Shown piece by piece: positions 11,721-25,711 of a stretch of 64,000 nt of DNA. The notes below the pieces were generated by a model. It worked only from the letters and a program-made list of their open reading frames with translations. It made no database searches and had not been told where the DNA came from. The translations under genes and the position numbers were made by a program. This stretch comes from Coriolopsis trogii (lineage: Eukaryota > Basidiomycota > Agaricomycetes > Polyporales > Polyporaceae), in NCBI GenBank assembly GCA_020543525.1, contig JAHYIO010000007.1:1240001-1304000 (forward strand), in the 5' to 3' direction. Position 1 is the first letter of the stretch. Every line of letters begins with the position of its first letter.

Positions 11721-11943
11721 CGTCGTCGTCGGCAAGCGCGTCGAGCATGTCGGGTGAGAGGCTGAGGTCGGACTTCGAGCGGAGCTGTACACATGCTGCT
11801 CAGAAAGGTGGCTGAGTGAAGCGGAGAGACATCGGAGACTCAAATGGCAAACGCGTCGTTCGCGCGCTCGCGACTTCAGCTCGCGTTTGCGTTCCATTGC
11901 CTCCGCCGCCGTCCCTCCTTGCTGTCTCCCAAAGTCATACACG
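11721..11943. promoter_or_regulatory. Shared divergent promoter of NF-YC and RVB1
   Basis: Only 223 bases separate the NF-YC ATG (minus, 11720) from the RVB1 ATG (plus, 11944), so both housekeeping nuclear genes must be driven from this interval. It is CG-rich with several palindromic CGCG steps (for example near 11860) and no clear TATA box, as is common for divergent housekeeping promoters. Confidence 0.65.
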
Positions 11944-13723
<1,780 letters not shown>

Positions 13724-15577
13724 CAATGTTTCTTTTGCGGGATAACGGCGCGACGTCGACGCGTCGTAGGCAATGGTGATTACCTCTCCTCTTCTGTTCC
13801 GGATTTGCATGAAATGGCCCACGTTGCAGGTCAGGCCTCAGGCCTCAGGTTGGCCATGTATGCAAAACGCCGAGGCGTCTCACCCCGGTTCGTGTGCTTC
13901 ATTTCCGTGTATTAGCTGTCGTTGTGCCGGGTAATGCGAGTCGTGGCTGTTGTATTGTATGGCGCATTGGGAAGGCCAGACGGTTCTTCGCCTAAGATCA
14001 TCGTAATCTCGGGACGATATGCGGTCAAAGCAATAGAAGATCGACACGTTCTCGGAAGATGGGGCCACGTAGCAAGGTCCTTCGACGCAATGTCGTTCCG
14101 TATGCCGTTTGCCGCTGTGTCTGACAGCAACCCTCGATGGCCTCCGTCGAACTCGCCTCTCCGGCCAGGTTGCTCGTGGGCGTTGTCTGCGATTATTTCT
14201 AGCAAAAGACACACCCAGAGCGATGTTAGTATGTCATCCTCCACACGGCAGGTGCGTTCACGTGTAATGCTCTATGCCATATATGTTTCATCTGACCGTC
14301 TCTGTCGTCACTGTAGTCGCTCGTTGGGTCAGCTGCTTGCCGAGCGAGAGCTTCTTTCTCTTTCGGCATCGCCATGTAGAGGCAGAACGACTCCCACGTT
14401 GGCAGCTGACATGTGCGTGAAAGAAGCTTCAGCCAATTTCTGGTCAGGCATTTTCGCGGCGTCACTGTGAGTGTGATGTGCAGTTCATATCGGGTTGGGG
14501 TACTGATGGGGTGGTGGCGAAATCCGCCACTCGGACCAGTGACCGGTGTCATTTCCTCGCATCGAAGCCAAGAAGTAGGGTGCACTGGCACTGGACTCCT
14601 GCCACAATCTGCCACGGATATCGTTCCTGGCTACCGAGGATGTCCTCCTTGTGCCCCGGTGGACGGAACGCGCTCGCTCGACCTCCTTGAAGCCGTTCAG
14701 TATGACGCCATTTATCGAACCGGTACACCGGTCGGTGTCGCCACGGTATGGATGCGTCGCGTTCTTGCTGGCACGTGGACTGGTGAGTACCCTCCCGGCT
14801 TGCGTGAGTTCTGTGATGTGGGGCCGTGAACAATTCACCTTTGACGGTGGCATGGCGATGATGTTATGGGGCCTCGGGAAAGTAGTCTGTCCCAAGCGAC
14901 TGTACGCTTTGGGGCCAGTGGCTTTCGCAGATCCATGCTCGCCACACAGGTCCTGGCACTGATTAGACTATCGCCCGACGCCTCTGTCAGAGCCGAACGG
15001 TACTGGCACTAGATCTAATGGGCCGGCGGGGATGTGCCACAGCGACGCCCGACGCGTTCGGGAGTTTCGGCTGTGAGATGGCCGGAAGGCACTATATCGA
15101 GCATGGGAGACGGGTGTGTGGGCTGTTCCTGTTCTGCACTAGGCCAGGTGCGATAGAAGCGCTTCTCGTGCCCGCCGCGCTTCTTTTCCTCATCTATTCA
15201 GTGCAACTGGCTCGAGGTGGTGCGAAGTTTTTTCGCGCTCTGGCACAGGCTCCCGAGATTGCAGGCCTCGGACGTGAGATGTCGCGATATGAGATGCATG
15301 AGATGTGCTGGGGAGACGGGGCAGAGGGAGCTTAAATGATCGGCACGCGCAGTCGTCTACCCGAGACGGTCCTCCTCGAACACGTCGCGTCTCGTATTCG
15401 TACTTTTGGCGCTTGCTCGTTCGTTCCCTTCACTTGCCCCATTTGCCTTGTGTGCTTGCGCCGCAGTGAGGGTATATAACCCAGCCTGCTCTGTACTCGT
15501 CCTCTGCCACACCTCTCTCTCCCCTCCTCCAAAACCTAACCGCCTCCCCGACTCGCGGGTCATTCCCACAAAACACG
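13724..15577. other. Intergenic region
   Basis: About 1.85 kb. A few open frames exist (14226-14615 minus, 129 codons; 14485-14895 minus; 13922-14470 plus) and one potential intron pair flanks 14250-14318, but none gives a recognisable protein. The 3' part holds the promoter of the DUF6593 gene, with TATATAA at 15473-15479. Confidence 0.4.
15473..15479 (+). promoter_or_regulatory. TATA box of the DUF6593 gene
   Basis: TATATAA lies about 100 bases upstream of the ATG at 15578, followed by a C/T-rich leader. Confidence 0.6.
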
Positions 15578-16346
15578 ATGATCAACAGGGCCCTACCCTA
15601 CTACCTCGAAGACCGCACTGGGCAATACACCGGCTCAGACTTCGATGAGATCTACGACCGCATGTTTCTTCGAGTCGCGCGTCCGCCTCCGTCGCAAGCC
15701 GCGCACTACGCAGAGACGACGGTGATGGTCTACAACACCGGTCGGCGGTCGTCGAGCCAGCGCCACTCGCGACCGCCTCAGCGCGAGCCTGCCGCCGTGC
15801 TAGAGTTCGGACCGAATGGGGCGCTGGGGACCGTCTCCTTCCCCGGGACAGGTGTGTCGATGCCGATGGGGCAGTATCTGCGCAAAACCTCGATATTTGG
15901 AGGGTGAGTAAGGGCACGGCGTGTTCACGGGAGGACGGGTTGGACTAACCTGTGTATGTGCGCGTTTGTTCTAGATCGCTGTCACGCAAGTTCACGGGCT
16001 CGAATGGGGAAGAGTACCGATGGATACATCGCGCGGTGAAGGACCACGAGTGGTCGGTGAGTACAAGTCGTTTGATGATTGAGGCATTGCGCAATTAGCT
16101 GACGCGCGCTCGACAGTGTGTCGACTCGCGCGATTATGTCGTCGCGCACTACAACTTGAAGCCGCCAGAAAAGCCCGCATACACCACGTCGGGCAACATC
16201 CTCACCATCTACGAACCTTTTGCTCATCTCGCTGTTGGTGAGTCCAGCTTCCGGTTCTTGCTTGTCGAGCGCTTGCTTATGGACCTTGTGCAGAGATTCT
16301 CACTACCTTGACCATTATGCGGCATCTCGCAGTCAACAAGTACTGA
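15578..16346 (+). CDS. DUF6593-type basidiomycete protein
   Basis: Four exons (15578-15903, 15975-16056, 16117-16237, 16294-16346) sum to 582 bases, a 193 aa protein. The first half is variable, with a Ser/Arg/Gln-rich stretch near residues 50-70. From about residue 75 the sequence shows the compact beta-rich pattern that I recall for DUF6593: LEFGPNGALGTVSF, then SRKFTGSNGEEYRW, WSCVDSRDYVVAHYNLKPP, TSGNILTIYEP and a final ILTTLTIMRHLA helix. The function of the family is not known. There is no signal peptide or membrane segment. Its neighbours do not suggest a pathway. Confidence 0.8.
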
Positions 16347-17169
16347 TATATATCCCGATACCCATAATCCTGGAGACATTTGTAGGAGTTTTTGAGCGCC
16401 GTTTTGTAGGCTATCGCCTTGAAGTCGGAGGGCATGATGTACCTTTTGCTGTAACTATAGCACTATCATTATCACGTTTGCGGACGGTCGTGTACGCCTC
16501 ACCGTAGCCGAACCATGGCAGTGGAGTGGGTCCTAACAGAAGCCATATCTTGAGGATGTAAAGATATTTGAGCGCCTAACAGTACTCTGGAGAGGGTGCG
16601 CACTGCGTACGATATTCCGACCAGGCTGAACTTGTCCTGTGACCACCACTTACCTCCCCATGCTTCAATCCAATCCCGGCTCTTTCATAATCTACTCGTC
16701 ATGATGCAATGTGACATAGACTATGCGCGCATATACTGGCGGCCAGTCAGCAGATTACGACAGAATTGCAGTATCTCACGAACTCGGAGGTTGTCCAGCT
16801 TTGCGGTTTTGGTGCGCTATCGCGCCTGCTCGAGACATCAGGAAGAGGATCGGAGGGAGTAGGTGAGCTTTTCGTTCGTTCAATGACGCATCGACTCTCC
16901 TTGTCGTGGGCTATCGCCGGTGTCGCGTCGGGGATGTCTCTGAAAAACTCGCCTACGCGATGCGAGTGTCGGGTAGTCAGACGACTTCCTCGATATCGAC
17001 GCAAGTGATTCTCCAGCCTCCGACCATCCGAAGTCTCGCCAAAATGTCTCATAATGTTCCTGCTCGTGCGTTTGCGACGGTACCCGTCCATCCTTGGCAG
17101 ATAGCGGTAGCAATCCCAATCATGTTCAAGTCGTACAAAAGTAAATTGTACATGACATGAACTTCCGCA
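16347..17169. other. Intergenic region
   Basis: No supported gene. Open frames of 80-140 codons on the minus strand (16747-17175) overlap eroded sequence upstream of the AA9 pseudogene and show no family features. Confidence 0.4.
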
Positions 17170-18342
17170 ACTCACTGCATCATCAAGGTTCTAGCCATCT
17201 CCAACGCGATTGTTCTCGGCACACACCATCTTTCAGAAGTTGTATGTGAACGGTGATGACCAGGCAGAGTTGACTGGTATTCGTGCGCCGGACTACGACG
17301 GAGTAAGTCTGGATCATATCGCTCCACTGCTCGCTGTCTTATCACGAGCGTGCTATGTTTACTCACTCTGAAATTAGCCTATCACCGACCGTGAGTCAAA
17401 ATAACGATATCATCTGCAATGGAGGTATGGCTGACGACTATTCACGGTTTCACAAGCCAGACTAACATTCGCTCGTACAGAAATAACACCTTCCATCAGC
17501 CTGTATCCACGGCCGTCGTCAACGTCCCTGCGGGAGCGACCTTGACTGCAGAGGTTCGTTGCCCCCTCCTCCTATATGAGGTTTGTCGATATGGAGGCAA
17601 TTCCGTTATCTAGTGGCACCATACGCTCAACCAAGCCCTTGGCGACTCTGCAGATCCCATCGACGCCAACCACAAGGGACCCATCATCACCTACTTGTGA
17701 GTCACTGCTAAGTATTTAGCCGCCTTGTCCGGCGCATGAGCTTATCTTCTGCCGCTCCCTAGGGCTAAGGTGCCCGATGCTACTCAAAACACCGTCACGG
17801 GCCTGCAGTGATTCAAGATCCACCAAGACGGCCTGACACCCTCTGACCAGTCGTGGGCCGTCGACAGGCTGATCAAGAACAAGGGCAAGGTGTCCTTCAC
17901 GATCCCGAAGTGCATCGCATCGGGCCAATATCTGCTCAGGCACGAGATCATCGGTAAGCCCATTCTCGCCCGGAACGGGACCGTGTTGTCCATGATTTGA
18001 CTTTGTGGACGTTCGGAAGCCTTGCACGCTGCGGGTAGCTACCCGCGTGCTCACTTCTACATGGAATGTGTGCAGATCAATGTCACTGGGAGGCTCCGGT
18101 AGCAACACGCCCACCACCGCCGTGTCCTTCCCTGGCGCGTACAAGAGCACCGATGCTGGTATGGGTATACGCTCCCCCTTGTGTTCCATTATACTGACGT
18201 TTGGCTTGCAGGCGTGACGATCAACATCTATCAGAACCTCCAGAACTAGACTATCCCCGGTATGTCGTAAGCTCAAGCTGGCCCGACACGTGAGCACATT
18301 CTAATCCAGCGCGATGCAGGTCCTGCGGTTTTGACGTGCTGA
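17170..18342 (+). pseudogene. AA9 lytic polysaccharide monooxygenase, dead tandem copy
   Basis: Every exon of the intact AA9 gene at 19007-20155 has a counterpart here in the same order, with intron remnants at the same places. Lesions: the start codon and signal peptide are eroded, with an in-frame TAG just upstream of the mature Ala-His-Thr; exon 2 carries a frameshift and TAA near 17401; the Trp of the LKWFKI motif is TGA near 17808; the exon with the Cu-tyrosine (HFYMEC) ends out of frame near 18100; and Tyr in LSNYTIP has become a stop near 18247. Preserved fragments such as [16 protein letters not shown] and LLRHE show a close paralogue. It lies in tandem and in the same orientation about 660 bases before the working gene. 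Confidence 0.9.
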
Positions 18343-19006
18343 GGTCACCGCTGTATGCCTCCCATCACGAGGATAGTCCAAAATGCATCTGCAACATGCG
18401 AGACATCTGTATGTGTATCATCATTTCCTGTAGGCTCTTATAGTGAGTAGATATCTTATCACATATCGCAGGGTTATAACCGTGCGAGGGTCTATGAAGC
18501 TATAAATACTATGCTTGTCGTTGGTGATCTCCGATGTTCTCCATTTGCGTCGGGTTCACTTCTTAAATGTTTCGCCTTGGCTATGTCGGTGTTCACGCCT
18601 CTCGACGGCGACCGCATGAATCTGAATCTGAGATCTGAGACTGATCCCTAAGACCAGGGCGAATCTTCGGATGCACGGTTAGTGTTGCCTTGGCTGCTAC
18701 GGAAAATCTGCAAGGGTGCTGATGTGATATGCATCATCTAGAGTCTCTAAATCCCCGCGTGATGTCATGAGGGGAGAACATCGCGATTCAGTGTTACCCC
18801 ACAACGCGGTAAATCGTTGGAAGAATCTCTCGTCAAACGTTCTTGGGAGAGCTATGCGAGCACCGGAAGCCCGCCATGAGTACGCTTATCGTGCCATCTT
18901 GGCAGCCGGTCGAGAGAGAAGTATAAGAATGTGAACACAGCGGTTGCCCTACAGCGTTGAGGCTCAGCCTATCACCACCCCCTAGTATCTGCAATACCTC
19001 GGCACC
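18343..19006. other. Intergenic region with AA9 promoter
   Basis: No gene. A TATAAG near 18920 lies about 85 bases upstream of the AA9 ATG. Confidence 0.5.
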
Positions 19007-20155
19007 ATGACGAAGTTCTCCGCTCTCGCGACTGTGGCCGTCCTTGCAGGCTCCGCCTCTGCGCACACCATCTTCCAAAAGCTCTATGTGAACGGTGTGG
19101 ATCAGGGTGAGCTCACTGGTATTCGGGCCCCCGACTACGATGGCGTAGGTGTTCGCTGCCTCATGTCCCCTACGTATCCTTATGTCTTAAATCGCAGCCT
19201 ATCCAAGACGTTACTTCCAACGACATCATCTGCAACGGAGGTGAGCATCTCTTCGCTAGAACTCTTCATTGTCCGGTTGACGTTCTTGCTATGGCGGTTG
19301 TCAGGTATCAATCCTTACCATACTCCGCTCTCCAAGGCTGTCATCAATGTCCCTGCTGGTGCTACCGTCACTGCCGAGGTGTGTCGTATATGGGAAGGCT
19401 AGACAAACTACGTGACCTGACGTTGCCACTCATGTAGTGGCACCACACCCTCAACCAAACACCCAACGACCCCGCGGACCCTATCGACGCGAGCCACAAG
19501 GGCCCTGTCATCTCTTACCTGTAGGCTCAGACTCAGCCCTCGGTATCTCCATAGTTTAACGACCGGTCGTTTGTAGCGCGAAGATCCCGGATGCGACGCA
19601 AAGCGATGTTACTGGGCTGAAGTGGTTCAAGATCCATGAGGACGGCTACACGCCCTCGAGCAACCAATGGGGGGTCGACCGGCTCATCGCGAACAAGGGC
19701 AAGGTCTCGTTCACGATCCCAAGCTGCATCGAGTCTGGACAATACCTCCTCCGGCACGAGCTCATTGGTACGTCCCTATCGTTGTCCGTTTAGGTGCGGA
19801 TTGCGAGGGCTGACTCACGACGAACACAGCGCTCCATGCGGCCTCGAACTACCCTGGCGCGCAGTTCTACATGGAGTGCGCACAGATCAACGTCACCGGC
19901 GGATCGGGCTCGAAGACGCCTGCCACGGTGTCATTCCCGGGCGCGTACTCTGGAAACGACCCTGGTAGGCCGTCATAATCTCGCTACCTCCATTCGGACT
20001 CTGACAGTTCGGTGTGTAGGTGTCAAGATCAACATATACCAGACGCTTTCGAATTACACCATCCCAGGTACGACAGTGTTGTGTTCGGTGGTATGAACTG
20101 TTATGATGGCTGACATGTCCTTGCGAACCCAGGCCCGGCGGTGTTCTCGTGCTGA
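19007..20155 (+). CDS. AA9 lytic polysaccharide monooxygenase, secreted
   Basis: Copper enzyme that cleaves cellulose or related glucans oxidatively outside the cell. Eight exons (19007-19144, 19198-19240, 19305-19378, 19438-19520, 19577-19767, 19830-19964, 20020-20067, 20133-20155) sum to 735 bases, 244 aa. A 19-residue signal peptide ends Ser-Ala-Ser-Ala, leaving the obligatory N-terminal His20. The second copper His is His105 in SHKGPV, the axial Tyr is Tyr190 in QFYMEC with Gln188 beside it, and His173 in LLRHE is the second-sphere histidine. There is no CBM1 or other C-terminal module, so it is a single-domain form. The last exon codes for only seven residues. Intact, with consensus introns. 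Confidence 0.95.
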
Positions 20156-20392
20156 GTGACGGATAGGCTACGTGGGGGGTCGCAAGGTGGTGCATCTGCA
20201 ATGATGTGGTGCACTGCTACTCGACCTTCGTGTTATGCAGTATGGGGATCAGCTATCACGAGAGTAGGTGCGAGGAACGAAGGTCAATGGCTCATATACC
20301 ACATTAATTACTGCTCCTTGTCGTGTGCTGCCAGTGGGCTCGAGAACGTTGCACACTTAGCATGTCATTCACTGCAACTCCGCAGAGGGCTC

Positions 20393-21683
20393 CTATTTCT
20401 GTGACTGTGAGGCAACGTACTCCACCTCTGGCTTAACACTATCCACCAAATCCTGCAAGGTATACTTTGGTGCCCACCCGATCGACCGCGCCCGGCTCGC
20501 ACGACAGCGCGAGTTTGTCCCGAACAGGTTGCCAAATTGCTCGCTTCCAAAGTATTTGACCAGTTCCTCGACGGTGAACGGTGTTGGCTCCGCTTCCTCC
20601 GCATTGCCCAGGGTCACCAGCGCGTCTCCAATGGCCTTGGAGACCTGGTACCAGGTATGTTCGCCGTTCTCGAGAAAGTAGAAGCCCTCCCATCCGTGTC
20701 CAGTCTCGGTGGGCTTGTTCCTGATCGAGTCAAAAAGGATGATGTAGAAGTCTCCGACTTAGAGAGGGGCATACGTGAGGAGTGTTCGTCAAATCTTAAG
20801 CAGTAGAGAAAGACAAACCATCTTCGATGTTCACGTGGGGCCAGACAGCCTTACCCGGCCCGACTACTCCAGCGCGCTTCCGGGCCAGAGCGGCCTTAGC
20901 GAGGACAGGGATACCCATGGAATGCGCGTTCGAGATCCCTGCGTCGACGAGACAGTTCTTGGGATTGCCGTAGATGTGCCCCGGGAGGACGATATATGAC
21001 TTTGAGTAGCCGGCAAGGTCAGCACGCACCACGGGAAGGTCGACGTTACGATGTAGAGCAGCGTCCGGAATAGTCTTGATCTGTTGGACGTCCAAGTCGT
21101 CGTATATGGTCTCCGTCGCGTATTGACCGCGCGCGTCATCGATGAGCTCACCCGCGCCTGACTGTTTGGGTGACAGCAATGATCGTGAGCATGTATAGAG
21201 AGTGGGCTCACGTGGCGAGTATGGACTTACGGTGTGAATGAAAATCGGGACATCGCCGGTCTTGGAGTGTCGGTCCTTGAGACCATCGATGATGGCTTCA
21301 ATGAATGGCACATTATCAGATTCTGCCTACTGAGTTTGTGAGTACGGGTACAAGGCCCACAGCAGTACTGCAAGTGCGAACCAGCTCGAAGATGACATCG
21401 GCTTTCTCCGCAAGGGTCCTGACTTTGTGCAGCTCCTGGTGAGATCCGACGACAGCGGTCACCCCAAAATCGGCTTCTAGGGTCTTGGCTTTTTCAGCAT
21501 TGCGGACGAGGACCGTGATATCAAAGGTCGATGCTTGAGCATGCGTGAGGAGTCGGCTGAGAACGGCCCCTCCAATGTACCCTGTTTGTATGAAACGGTC
21601 ACTATGGTCGAGGAAAGAGCAGACGAAGATTTGGACTTACCCGTAGCACCAGTCAGAAAAATACTCGTCTTCGCAAAGGCCAT
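20393..21683 (-). CDS. NAD(P)-binding Rossmann protein, atypical SDR / epimerase-like
   Basis: Five exons (21641-21683, 21382-21581, 21231-21326, 20819-21161, 20393-20757) sum to 1047 bases, 348 aa. The N-terminus has a beta strand and glycine motif FLTGATGYIGG, the NAD(P)-binding turn of NmrA-like and extended SDR proteins, split by intron 1 just after the second Gly codon begins. Later landmarks are VLVRNAEKA, a possible YSKSYIVLPGHIYG segment in the place of the usual YxxxK, and PHVNIED. The substrate cannot be inferred. It is cytosolic (no signal, no membrane segment). One donor (GTTCGC, after 21382) and another (GTTTGT, after 20819) are weak, but phases fit. It is convergent with the AA9 gene with 237 bases between stops. 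Confidence 0.88.
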
Positions 21684-22917
21684 GTCTAAATGAGAAACAG
21701 GAGTGCTATACCATTGGGGTATATATCCATGCCGGGTGAATGGTGTCGTGGTATGTAGGGAACAGCTTTGCGGCTACATCAGTCTCAGGAATGAGCGGGT
21801 CTTACGGAATAGGTTTGATGTTGATCAGATTATGAACCAGTTCCGCTCCCGGACTTCTGCGAGTGTCGGAGAACCTGTGCTTACTGTGCCCAGCACTGCT
21901 ACCCGTGGCCTCAATCAAGACCACTTTCCGTGACAAATGTACGCCTTGAAAGGCAGAGGTAGAGAGAAGCATACGCAAGCTCTTGCAGAAAGTCACATCC
22001 TGAAATCTTTTCAATACGCCAGTACCTCTCAGAGTCCGGCAAAACGACAGTGCTCGCAATGATGTCCCGCCCGATCTTGAGGCTTGAGCTCTGTCCGTGA
22101 CAACGGTAGCATTGAGCGGAGCAGTGAGGAGACGATGATGGAGGAGATAAGGAACATAGATGATAGCCGCCGCCGAAGCTGTGTCTAGAAACCGGAAAAG
22201 GTAACTCAGACGCCAGCAGATGATCTTGTGCTGGCAGCCTCGACGTGACTGACCTTCCGAGCCGAACCTAATCCCTATCATCGTTGCCACAGGTCTTCGC
22301 CGCACAATCAACTAGATCGTTTACTGCACTTGGATATGCTGCGAATCTCAGTCACACTCAGCATATGCCCTTCCCTTCGCCGAGATGGAAAAACAGGCGC
22401 TTCAACACCGACATCCAGACATGGACCCTAGGATGAAATACTGATGGAAGCGATTATGCACCTTGAGTTGGTACCACCGCCATCTCCCTCTACCCACGCG
22501 GCTCCCCTTAAACTTTCATTGATATTAAGAAGTATCCTACGCCCTGACCTGCGCACGTAGGCCGCCGGGGCCCGTCCTAGCGTCTGCCACCTGACGTCGA
22601 TTCCCGCGAACTAGACCTGTCCATTGCTCATCCTCCTCTTCTATACGTAAAGTCGATTTTGTCACGAATCATACAGATTGGTCAAGGACGCGTATACGCA
22701 GCAGAAGTTGCTAACTCGAAAGACCGTTCCCTGCCAGTGAAACGGGAGCCTGAAGCTGACGTAAAAGAGCGTGCGAAATGGACAGCGGCACTGCCGAAAT
22801 TGAACTTGGGCGGCGCCTCTATTCAGGCTTACAGCCTGTCGCCTTGAATCGTGAATCCATTTTTCCCCCCTCGCAAGCTCTATCTCTCTCCAATCTGAAG
22901 CCTTCACTACTATCGCT
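21684..22917. other. Intergenic region
   Basis: Promoters of the Rossmann gene (minus) and the F-box-like gene (plus) must lie here. A minus-strand open frame (21802-22311) and an overlapping one with a protein-like run near 21910-22110 were examined and not assigned to any family. Confidence 0.4.
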
Positions 22918-24463
22918 ATGGTATGTTCTTGGTCTTCGTGCTCAAATGGTATTCCCCCATACTTTCTCGTCAGTCACAAGCATTCTATCCAATCCCAACT
23001 CAGCTCCTGCCTTTCGATGTCCTTCACCATATCATGTCCATGTGCCATCGCAACGAGGTCAAACGTATGAGGCAAGTATGCAGTGTCCTAGCGACAAACG
23101 GAGGGAAGTTTCTCCTCTCGTCAGAAACCGTGTCCCTCGGCTCCAGGGACACTATGCGTTCCTTCAACGAATTCATCCTCGCGGATGCCGACCGCCGCTT
23201 GTCGACGGCGTTCTCGGTGCTGATAGCCATTCAAGGCTATTGTCCTCGAACTGTGGCTATTCTGAAGGACACGCTAGAGACGTATGGCTCGAAGATGCGA
23301 CTCAAGTCGCTGCAAATCGCCAGCCTAGAAGACCTCCTTGGCTCGGATCCTGGTATTCCCGCCGCGTTCGCACGAATAGCGTTGATTGAGAAGCTTCACA
23401 TATACCAAGCCGGACCACGCACACGCACTTTGTTGAGAGCGCTCTCCGGCGATGTCCGGAGCGTTCGCATCGACTCTGTCCCTGGATACTACAGTGACCA
23501 CGTTAACTCCCAACCTCACATCAATGACAAGAAGTCTCGCAATATGCGCTCTATGCGGGGCTCGGTGACCTCTATTTCCGGGGAAGGATACGATACCAGT
23601 CTCGAGGGAGCAGGGTTCAAGGACGAAAGCGCCATCTGGTCGGGGCGCTATGACCTTGGTCGGATTGTGCACTCGAACGTGCGCAAGCTTGATATCTCAA
23701 GCGTAGTCCCCCTGCACGTAGCGTTATACGCACGGGTACTCCCGAACCTGACCCATCTCGGTCTCAGGTTCGCCAGAGGATATCCATGTGACAACAGATA
23801 CGCGGCCCAGTGGCGCGTGGATAACATGGCATCGCAAGCACGAAACGGGTCGTGGCCCAAGCTCGAATGTTTCCGGGGAGACCTTGACGCGTTGTGGCTG
23901 CTCGGGCTCGCCTGTCAGGTCGAGTCCGTTGAGCTGCTCGGTGGGTCGCAGTGGGATACGAAGCGATTCCTTCGAGTCCTGCGCGATGTGCGTCCCAAGC
24001 GGTTGAAGATCTGTCCGCCGCGCAATGTGCTCGGTGATCATCACTTTCGGTCCGCACTGCGTCAGGATGGCTCGCAGGAGCTTCGCGTGCTATGTCTCAG
24101 CATGAGCTTCCCGAGCCATGTGGATCTGAAGCGGTGTAGACACGCAATGGTAGGTGTATCATCTAGTTTGCGTCAGAGCTCTATGTGTGCTGAGAGTTTC
24201 TATGCGTACTACAGGATGTGCTGGCGAAATTTATTAGGTCTGCTCCGTTGATTGCACTCGATATGGTCATTTGTTGCGAATGTGACTTCTCCTTGCACGA
24301 CGACCCGGATCCTACGTTCGTGGAGCCGTTAGCGAATCAGCTGCAGGAGAAAATTCCTTCGCTGTCTAGCCTCCGTATTGAAGTCCATTGGGGAGGAGTT
24401 GGCCAACAGGTGGTGGTCGTTCAGCGCGGTCCTGAAATCCCTGATGCTCCTTGGTCCGCGTGA
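22918..24463 (+). CDS. F-box-like / LRR-type protein, copy 1
   Basis: Member of the dispersed family described here (five other copies in this window). The preferred model has a tiny first exon consisting of the ATG at 22918-22920 followed at once by a GTATGT donor, an acceptor before 22972, a long exon to 24149, an intron and a last exon 24215-24463. Starting instead at the in-frame ATG 22923 without splicing adds a few residues. Features: LLPFDVLHHIMSMC and VKRMRQVCSVL, an F-box-like helix pair near the N-terminus; then a degenerate leucine-rich region (LPNLTHLGLRF, DLDALWLLGLACQVESVELLG, RDVRPKRLKICPP). By analogy such proteins recruit substrates to SCF ubiquitin ligases, but Skp1 binding is not shown. 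About 490 residues. No lesion seen. Confidence 0.75.
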
Positions 24464-25711
24464 TAGCACTGCGAGGCCAACCGCTTCCGCTCCATGCTCT
24501 CACTTCCATTTCAGCCCTCCTCCGCCGTTTCTTGTGTATGCTGAGCTCACTACTGCTCTTCCACGTCTCGACCCACAAGAATCGGAAGGGCACACCTGCT
24601 CATGGCCTCGCAGTCGCGCGATGCGATGATCATCAATCATCACGCCTCGTTCGCCCTTGGGCTCGAGGCTCCTGCTTCATTGTCCCTCATACTTCAGCGG
24701 ACACGGTGCTGTTCCAGGCCGAAGGGCGGCTTGATGGGCTTGACAGAGGTCCTTCGGCGAATGGTCGCTGTTGTCGTTTGTCTTGGACTCAACGTTTTGT
24801 GTGATATATGTACCTCTTACTCTAATCTCGACACTCATCAACGTAGCCTAGTATTACTCGCATCTATAGAATGTGATATAGCTTCTGTCATTGGTCGATG
24901 CCGAACGCCACAACTCTTCACATCCAAAATGAACCGGAAACGATACAAATGCTCATCTTGAACTGGTATCACCACCATCTACCCATGCAACTTCCCGTCT
25001 CCTGCATAGATCCTGCGAAATATTGCATCCTCCGACTACGGGTACCCTTGAGTCGGATAATAAGTAGCAGGCCGCGTACTGACGTCTACAACGAACAAAT
25101 TTGGAATAGGTTGTCACCTGTACTGCACCCACTTCAGGTCAGTACTATTCCACTGCACATATACTGATTAAAAGTTCATGATTGTTGACGAGTGCATACA
25201 AGTAGTGACGATGGCCCCTCCACGCTTAGAGCGCCCAAGTTTCCAGTTGATCTCGTGACTCCGGGTTAGCGGTCCTCCTTGAAGGCGCCCGAGAGGTAAC
25301 GGGTCAACTGACGACCACCATGACCTCGTACATCATCCAAAGCTCGTATTCCAATGCCCTTTGCTCCCTCCGCGTCCTACAAGTCTAGTCTGGCCGATAG
25401 AGGGCCTACGCTCTGAACCACATGAATACAGGACGCTGGTGAGCGTTTCGTGGTTCTTCTGTTCGAAGAGCCTTCTCTTTGCACGAGATCTGCCACGCGT
25501 CCTGAGTACGCCTGGTCACGCTCCTCCCTCTCCCTGGATGCCCTCTTGATGTCCCTTGCTTCCTTCATTCGACATGACGTCTTGTGTGGCACCACGTTCT
25601 TCACCCGGCTTGACGCGGCCCTCCTGTTGGGAATGCGTATAAAGGGCCGCTCTATTCCTCTGATGCTCGTTGGCAACCTGCTCGCCTTCGCTTCAAGACC
25701 CCGCTCACAAC
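24464..25711. other. Intergenic region
   Basis: No supported gene. A TATAAA at about 25638 lies roughly 75 bases upstream of the first GH79 start. Confidence 0.5.

Noticed and set aside
14226..14615. Minus-strand frame containing a protein-like run (PTWESFCLYMAMPKEKEALARQ)
   Set aside because: Considered as a mitochondrial small protein, but no family fits, and alternative frames look equally plausible. Left unassigned.
21802..22311. Minus-strand frame and an overlapping protein-like run near 21910-22110
   Set aside because: Could not be connected to splice sites or a known family, so not reported as a gene.
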